NCBI GenBank assembly: GCA_009741485.1
Contig: CM019237.1
Coordinates: 51,375,842-51,439,841 of the forward strand
DNA: 64,000 nucleotides
Reading direction: 5' to 3'
Source: Malurus cyaneus samueli
Lineage: Eukaryota > Chordata > Aves > Passeriformes > Maluridae
Every line of letters begins with the position of its first letter. Position 1 is the first letter of the stretch. The notes beneath the pieces were generated by a model that was given only the letters and a program-made list of their open reading frames with translations, had not been told where the DNA came from and made no database searches. The translations under genes and the position numbers were made by a program. This document shows positions 56,876 through 64,000 of this stretch, piece by piece.

Positions 56876-58769
56876 CTTCTGTCTCTGATTTTTCCCTATT
56901 CCTTTCCTTTTCTCCCCTTTGTATTCCTCATTCATTCTTCTATTCTCTTGGTCCTTCTTGTATCCTAGCCTTTTCCACAGTCCTTTTGATTAATAATTTT
57001 ATATTACCTTATTATTCTCTCAGTATTTCATAGGAGCTTTTTTTCCCCCACAACCATTTTCTCATTTTCTCCTTCCAGCTTTTATTTCATCTCCATGTCC
57101 CTCTCTGCTTCACACCTAATAGACCCTGTTTCTTGGAAGACTACTGCAGGGATATTGGTATTTTGAGATAACACTAAGACACCTCAGCCATATACCAGGA
57201 TACTGAACAGGTACACATGGCAGAACCTGGTTCCATGAATGTTGTGTTCGTATGTGCTATGCTCCTTCTCTGTGCAGAAAATCCTTCTTTACAAAGCCCC
57301 TTTCTTGAGCAAGTTTTGCAGTTCTGGAAGAGGTCAGAGACAGAATCAGCAATGGAGAGCAGGGGAGAGGTTTTGGGCCTGGGAGCTGTGTTGCTCCCCA
57401 AAAGGACAGCTTTCAGCTTTGCTATTATCATTTCAGACTTTGCCTATCATTTCAAACCCAGCTCTGCCTGCTGAGAGGGGATCAGCTGGCAGCACCAAAG
57501 CTCAGTTTGTTTAATTATTTATTCTCCCTGGCCACTTTTTCAGAACGGGGTTTTATTTTCAATTTAAAGCTTTCTGTGTTTAACACAGACTGCCAAGTTA
57601 ATAATGCCAGGTGAGTTTTCTACCAAATAGTGCTGACAGTGCATTAGCAATTAATTAGCAATTAACCATCCATCTCACTGATAGTAATTTAGTAAATAAG
57701 ATGCAATAAAGTATCAACATCATCGCTTCACACGTTTTTGTGTCACTACCATTCCCATCCCTCTGCAACATGGTGTAACTGGAACTGCATCACTTGACAT
57801 CATTTATTCTGTCGATTTAATATGCTTTGGCTCTTTGTGCAGCCTACCAGAAGAGCAAAACTATTTTCTAAGCTTAGAAAAGTAATTATGAAGTCCTTCC
57901 AGGACAGGCATAATGTCTGGCATTGCACTTTATTTTATAGCTTAAAGAATGTCTCTGTTTTAAGGCAAAAAATGGTGGTGAGACCCTTTGTCCTCTTTTT
58001 GGACTCCCAGAATATAAAGAGTTACCGTGGTGGGGACACAGAGCAAACACAGAGAGTGCTTTCAGGGGATATAAAGATTATCGCTCCAGGGTTGAAGACA
58101 ATCTCTGAGTAATGGAATTTGGAGGAAACTTTCCCTGTTGGCAGGTTGTTCTGTGACTGTCACCTTTAGGATTTCTTGCACTCTCTTTTGCAACATCTGG
58201 TGTGAGCCAGGGACAGAAGCTGGAGCTCCACATGGAGCAGGTTGGGAAGATCAGATCTCTGCAGGAGGGCTGGCAGACCACAAACACAAGGACTCTTCTT
58301 TTCCTTCCAGTCAGAGCAATTCCACTAAACCCTGCAGACCGCTGGAGGCCCCCACCCACAGCCAAACCTTGCTGGGCCATGCAACACACAATTGCTGGGT
58401 GCTGCCTGGAGCCCGAAAACTCTGGCTCCAGGAGAGAGCCCTTAGTGTCTGTGACATGGAGAAGAGCACTGCTGAACCAGACCTGGCTTGATGTGGGGCT
58501 CGAGGCTGCCACAGAACGGTGTGAGCTGGCTGAGCAGGGCCGCTGGGGTGCTCTGTGCCACTGCAAAGGCAGTGGGGCGTCCCTTTGAGCCTCGGCCGCA
58601 GCAGGGCTGGGGAACACACAAGCAGGATAGGCACATAACCATTACAAGTTAATGGAGTGGGAATCATGGCTCAATGAGCAATAACTGGGTGTGTTTTGGG
58701 TGCCATGGGATATGCTGTCAGGATATCCCCCAGAGCTGCTCAGCCAGCCACTGCTCTCCTGTCAGGGAC

Positions 58770-58945
58770 ACTGCTATGGGCTGCCCAGAGAGGTGGTGGG
58801 TGCCCCATCCCTGGAAACATTCCAGGCCAGGCTGGACTAGGCTCTGAACAACCTGATGTCATTGAAGATGTCCCTGATCATTGCAGGGCGTTTGGACTGG
58901 ATGGCCTTTAAAGGTTCCTTCCACCCCAAACTATCCTGTGGTACT
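58770..58945 (+). repeat. CR1 LINE fragment (forward)
   Basis: CR1 3' part with 'tgggctgcccagagaggtgg', 'ccatccctggaaacattcca', 'aggccaggctggactaggct', 'ggactggatggcctttaaag', ending near 'atcctgtggtactctga'. Confidence 0.9.
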
Positions 58946-59072
58946 CTGACACTCCTGTCTGCTCAGAGCAGCCCTCTTGGGCACACAAACGCATCCTGCC
59001 CTGCATTGCACCACCCTCTAAAACCTGCTGCAAGCCACACTTTGAACCTCTCCATTACCCCTGGCATCACTG

Positions 59073-59196
59073 TGGCCTTGTAAAGCAATTCTGGCCTTGT
59101 AAAGCAATTTTGGCCTTGTCAAATAATTCTAGCCTTGTGAAATAATTCTGGCCTTGTCAAACAACTCTGGCCTTGTGAAACAGTTCTGCCCTTTGG
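59073..59196. repeat. 19-bp minisatellite, about 6.5 copies
   Basis: Unit TGGCCTTGTVAAAYAATTC recurs with an exact 19-bp period at 59073, 59092, 59111, 59130, 59149, 59168 and (partial) 59187. Copies differ by one to four bases and no indels are seen. Confidence 0.93.
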
Positions 59197-61873
59197 GTGT
59201 TTCCTCATGAGCACATTACACTGCAGCAATCGGCCCTGGCTCATACAAGGGCCTGGCTCCTTTCACAGAAGGATTACCCTCCTTTCCAAGCTTTCTGGGG
59301 TGCTCCAGACATTTTAAAGTGAGAACCAGAGGAATATTCAGATGTACTTAACACCTCATGTATGCCACAGGCCTTTGCCCTAAAGCTTTGGGTCATTCTA
59401 GGACAAAGGGTCATTTCAGAGGCCTTGCCTAAGAGCCATCGAGAATGAATTTCATAAAAGTCTGAGTCTTTATCTACACTTTATAAAGTTCAGGCCAGGA
59501 ATCATGCTTTTGCTTTTCCATCTGGAAAGCTGCATGGATGCACCATTTTTTCTGATTAAAAAAAGAAGAAAAGATGGTTCATTCTCCACATCTTTTCTTC
59601 CTTCACAAACTAGAGATTGAGGACATTTTGTGAAAACAGTTTCCAAGCACTCCAGTGGTTATTATTAGCAAATGTTTTTTTCTGCAAGCTGCAGAAGTAG
59701 TTAGTCCAAGACCAGAGAGGAACTTATACTGGAGAAAAGAACATTAAATATAATGTGATGAAAGGAACAAAGTTTTCATTATTTTGACAAAATATATTCT
59801 CTGTGAGACCTGGTGTTTTCAAAAGTGGTGGGGGTTCCTTGAATGGCCAGGTGAGAGTTAATTTTTCTCCCTCAAATGCTTATAGTAAAATATCTTTTCG
59901 CTATAGTTGTGTTTACATCACAGCCAGGCTAATCTAAGCTGATATGCAGGAATTTCTAATACCCCTAGAATATTAATAATGCTTTTTAAGCCCTTTCTCC
60001 GTGAATTATGCTTCCTACTTTCCCTTAAGAATTTTCTGAACTTGGGAAAAAAAAATTCTCAAGTGATAATCGGACAGTAAATATAAAATATGTTCCCACA
60101 TTCCCTTATTGGACAGTAAAGAGGGATTTAGGCTACAGAGACAAGATCAATGCTGTCCGAGAGAAAAAGCCATTGGGATGGAGATACTCACAGTCAGGAT
60201 ACATCACCGAGGGGCTTGGATTAAAAGAAATATTTTAAAATACTAAGTATTCAGGGCATCTGGCTGAGGACTCTCAGAACATTGATGAGTTATTGGCTAG
60301 CAGTGAAGGGAATATTCTAGGATCATCAAGACACACCACAGTGTAAGAAAGACAAAACTCATGCATTTAAGGAAAATATTGTCCATAATTTAGTTATTGC
60401 TACTAATAACTTTAACATTTAAATTATTAAAAAATCAAAGAGGCAAACAGAAAAAGTATATTTTCAGATTCTTTCTTCAGCTTTAACACAGGTTAAACAT
60501 TTTTTTTTGTACTATAAAGAAGAGTTGATCTGTCTGAAGAAATCACTCCTACCATAAACAAGCTATAATTTTCTGGAGGGTAAGTGTTAATCTTTTCTGG
60601 GCCCAGTGCAGGAGTAGCTGTGCATGATGTCATGGCCTGTTTTGCTCAACATGTCAGACGGGATGATCTAATGGTCCCTGCTGCAATCCAAATTTATGGC
60701 TAGGGAGAGTTAATGAGTTTTGGTCAAGAGAAAGCTTTCCTCGGAGTCTTAAATTAATCTCCCACTGAGGAAACAAACAAACATGGGGGATCAAAAACCC
60801 CAGCAGAGTTAGGCATCCCCAAATGGTTCATTTATTTTGACAAACGCATTTCAATGCTAATTATGGATTCTTCAAATGGCATTGACAAATGTCCCTGGGG
60901 ATAATTTGGAAAAGTTAAGGTATCCCATTGTTACAGGAATTTGCTTGGCTTCCTACTGTTGTTAAATTTTGGCTTAGTAGCAAGGATGAGAGAGCCAACT
61001 TCTGTGAGTGCCAAAATGAAATTATATTTCTTGGTTTTATGGTCTGAAGTCTACTACAAAGACCATAAAACTGAAGAATGGCACTGGAGTGACTGCAAAG
61101 GGCTGTTGCGGTTTGGGGCTCAGCATCTTCCTCATCCGGGGGACATCACTGCTTTCCACAAGTGCTTTTATCTTTTGTAACCATAATAGCCATGAAAATT
61201 GATTGCATCCTCCCATGGCCCAGCCTCATTATCCTTCAGGATGTATTTTTTGATGTTAAGTCTTTGATTCTGGGTGATCTGGGTTGGTCTGTCAGAAAGG
61301 GGCTGCTTCTGTTGACTGCCAAAGTTTTCCAAATCAGTAAAGGGCAGAACATGAAGCAAAACTGAAGGGTTGTGAAAGAAATTGCTGAGTTTGAGTGAGA
61401 GCAAGTGGCAATTGTTTGCCCCTTGGGTGGTCAGCTTTTCATCTTACAGCTTTTCAAAAATACCTCAAATACTAATAAATGTTGTCTGCTCAGCCTTAGC
61501 TGGTGTTTTAAATCATGTTATAAACAGCTACTATTCTTGGATGATCAGATTAAATTGTTTGGGATGTGCTATTTTTTCCATATACAAAATCTCACTGCAT
61601 TCTTTAAATATTTTTGTGTTAAATTAGAAGAATAATAAATTTCCTGAACTCAAGCTCTCCTTATAGTCAGCTCCTTTATGCTGTCTACATCCCCATGAAA
61701 AATGGAATGGAAGACTGGATGTCTTTCCAACACCATGCATCTGTGCATATCAATACATTCTTTCCTATTCTACTTCAAGCACAGAGCTATTAATTCATTG
61801 GTAAAATCCTTCAACTTAAATTCTCCTTGTGCATGTTATGAAATCAAAGGAGAAAAGCTTGTTTACTTGCTAT

Positions 61874-61908
61874 CCATATATATATATCCATACACACATA
61901 TATGTATA
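61874..61908. repeat. TA/CA microsatellite
   Basis: Alternating TA and CA dinucleotides (CCATATATATATATCCATAC then ACATATATGTATA). Confidence 0.85.
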
Positions 61909-62013
61909 AAGAACCAGTACTTGCACTGCCAGATTTGACAGTAGGGATTCTCCAAGTTATTTTTACTTTGGTTTTCCAGCCAAAAAATTCCTCCTAAAGT
62001 GTAGTCTCTGGTG

Positions 62014-62098
62014 ACATACACACACACAAATTACATTTTTATACATACATATATATAAAATATTTTTATCCATATATATATATGTATACACACACGTA
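62014..62098. repeat. CA/TA compound microsatellite
   Basis: ACATACACACACACAAA, then ATACATACATATATATAAAA and CATATATATATATGTATACA, ending CACACACG. Confidence 0.85.
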
Positions 62099-63927
62099 AT
62101 GAATCCTCATTCTCAGAGACTCCATGATGTGCTTTAGAGATCAAAAGACCTTCACTAAGATCGACTTCTCTTCCACTTTTCTCCCTTCTCTCTGTAGCTG
62201 CTCCCACCAACTACACTGACTACCAGCTTCATCTGTTCTGGCAATCACTAAGGAAGGTCCAACACAGCAGAAGATGCATTTTTTTGTTTGGGAGAGCAGG
62301 CTGTGAAGTGGGAATTTTCATCCTTATTAGGTCAACCCAGCAGTGATTAATGTGATGTGATGTCACAGGAGGAGCGCTGGTTTTGAGACCGATTTTTGTT
62401 TGCAACTCTTTACAATGTGTTGGTTTAGATTTCTGTCAAATGTCTCAGTGAGTTTCACATGGTCCCCTTTCTCTGGGAAGTTTTCAACTTGCATGTGGTG
62501 GTGGAGAAAGGCTGGGAACTCTTCTCCCCATTAGGATTTCCAGGCATTTTATATGGGTACTTTGGGAATATAATTTGGAATAAGACACAAGGGAAATAAA
62601 CTGCAGAGGAAAAATATGTGCATGTACAAGTGTGTATATGTGTAAACACACAGCCAAAGGTTTTGTTCCTGTTCTGAAAAGGGAAGGGTTTTCTTCGTAG
62701 AAACATATTCCAGATCTCCTCTTGAAAAACCCGCTCATTATAATTTGGTGCCTGAAATTATCAAGAGACTGTCATTTCAGCTTGGTAAAATTGCCACACA
62801 TATGGATCGATCCATCAGCCCCAGGCACACAGAAGAGGGTAAAAATACCTTCCAAGAGGTGAAATGTTCATCAGCAAAGACACAGAGGGCTTGCCAAATG
62901 CTTTCACTCAGAGATGTGAGTTTTTAAAGGGTAGCACTTATTCTCAGTTCTCCTTTGTGTCCCTGGGGAGCTCTACAGCCATGAATGGTGCCACATGGGA
63001 GCTGCAGGACATGGAATTTTGTCATGGAGATCAGCAGTGAGCACACAGCTACGTGCAGCCCCTTTGGCCAGGCAGGGACTCGCTCCCAGCTGGGTCACAC
63101 GCCGTGGCCATGCGAACTCTCGGCAGCAGCAGTGAGGATAAACCTTGGATCCTCTTGCTCTCCAAAGCACATGTGCCTGATGTGCCCCCAGGGAAGACTC
63201 GCTGGGAGCTGCCAGAGCGCAGTTCAAGGGGCTGTCAAAGGCAAAGCAGATTCCTGCTTCCCTTCTGTGGCTTTTGCCTTTCCTCCTGCTGGACAATTTT
63301 TTATGGCATGTGAGGGTCTTGCACACACTCTGAGCATTGACAACATGGATTCTCTTGTGATTTGCAGAGCAGAGTGAATGCTGAAACATTTCAGCTGTGC
63401 CTCTCCAGTAAATCAGCTCAACAAAGAGCTGCTGGGCAAAAGGAAAAATAAAACCCAAGAATGGTAGGACAAGCCATCTCCAGATCATGTGGGGTATTGT
63501 AATGAGACAATGACCAGGCAAGGTGGAAAAGAGGGATATCAGAGGCAGCAGATGCAAAGGAATGCATCACCCAAAGGAAGAGAAGACAGCTCTTCTAGGG
63601 AACCAGGGTAATGGGGGAATGCTCTCAAGATGTCAGGGGATAGCTGGCTTTTAAGGAAAGCAGAAGTGAATGTCAGCAGGCCATGGTTTTAAAAACATTT
63701 TTTACTAGGTGTACTATTCTTTATGCTGAAGTAAAAGTGGTTTTGGTTTATTTTGGTTCAAAGGCTTTTGAAAGGGAGATCTGCAAGTGCTGGATTACAG
63801 CTGCTGTGCTGGGATTGACTTGCTAAGACATAGGTACCTAATAAAGTGCGAACTGTAGAGTATTGTCTGCTAACACTCTATCATATAACAAAATTAAACC
63901 ATTGGGGATGCTGTTACTCACTGAGAG

Positions 63928-64000
63928 AAAAAGTGTTCAAGGCCAGGCTGGATGGGAGTCTCAGCAATCTGGGATATTGGAAGGTGTCCCTGGCCATTAC
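63928..64000 (+). repeat. CR1 LINE fragment cut by the window end
   Basis: 'gtgttcaaggccaggctgga', 'tgggagtctcagcaatctgg', 'gatattggaaggtgtccctg' matches the CR1 3' region and runs off the end of the window. Confidence 0.85.

Larger units (their letters stand above)
56876..64000. other. Intergenic region downstream of KCNJ8
   Basis: No exon or RNA gene recognised on either strand. Contains a CR1 (58770-58945), a 19-bp minisatellite (59073-59196), CA/TA microsatellites (61874-62098) and a CR1 start at the window edge. In mammals LDHB lies beyond KCNJ8 on this side; no LDHB exon was found. Confidence 0.7.

Noticed and set aside
58078..58617. 179-aa minus-strand ORF downstream of KCNJ8
   Set aside because: No domain recognised; overlapping ORFs of similar quality exist on both strands, as expected for stop-poor GC-rich sequence.
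59073..59196. Minisatellite considered as a CRISPR-like array
   Set aside because: Adjacent tandem units without spacers, in a vertebrate nuclear genome.
60620..60710. Possible further CR1 tail (GGGATGATCTAATGGTCCCT)
   Set aside because: Only a short resemblance to the CR1 3' region, without flanking support.
56876..64000. Search for LDHB or another neighbouring gene
   Set aside because: No exon with recognisable lactate dehydrogenase sequence or any other family was found before the window ends.

Overview
This is a vertebrate nuclear genome window, almost certainly avian. It holds at least nine CR1-type LINE fragments, one solo retroviral LTR, long AT-rich introns with GT-AG exons, and a compact CpG-island promoter. 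The exact species cannot be read from the sequence.

Layout. (1) Positions 1 to about 41,700, + strand: the 3' portion of ABCC9, the sulfonylurea receptor SUR2. I resolve 25 internal coding exons plus two alternative last exons. Each exon was placed from its acceptor, donor and codon phase, and all phases join without a frameshift, giving 955 codons before the stop. In the classical mammalian numbering these are exons 13-37, 38A and 38B; the first roughly 595 residues (TMD0 and most of TMD1) lie upstream of the window. (2) About 41,700-49,080: intergenic, with one CR1 and no recognisable gene. (3) About 49,080-49,460: CpG island and probable KCNJ8 promoter with a noncoding first exon. (4) 50,089-54,971: the two coding exons of KCNJ8, the inward rectifier Kir6.1, 421 aa, followed by its 3'UTR. 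(5) About 56,870-64,000: intergenic, with two CR1 pieces, a 19-bp minisatellite and CA/TA microsatellites. No exon of a further neighbour was found.

The two genes encode the two subunits of one complex, the vascular/cardiac ATP-sensitive K+ channel (four Kir6.1 pore subunits with four SUR2 subunits). They stand in tandem on the same strand, as they do in mammals. ABCC9 retains two last exons that encode equally long alternative tails (SUR2A and SUR2B). It also retains the 39-nt exon 17 and the 111-nt exon 14, both of which can be skipped in frame.

Points that stand out: an out-of-frame upstream AUG overlapping the Kir6.1 start; a Kir6.1 turret loop with two N-glycosylation sequons and an extra cysteine; a longer TM12-TM13 loop in SUR2; stronger apparent constraint on exon 38B than on 38A; and three single-N assembly joins, two flanked by identical 85-bp and 63-bp copies that look like unmerged contig overlaps. 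I found no previously undescribed system. This is a conserved ion-channel locus with some lineage-specific details.
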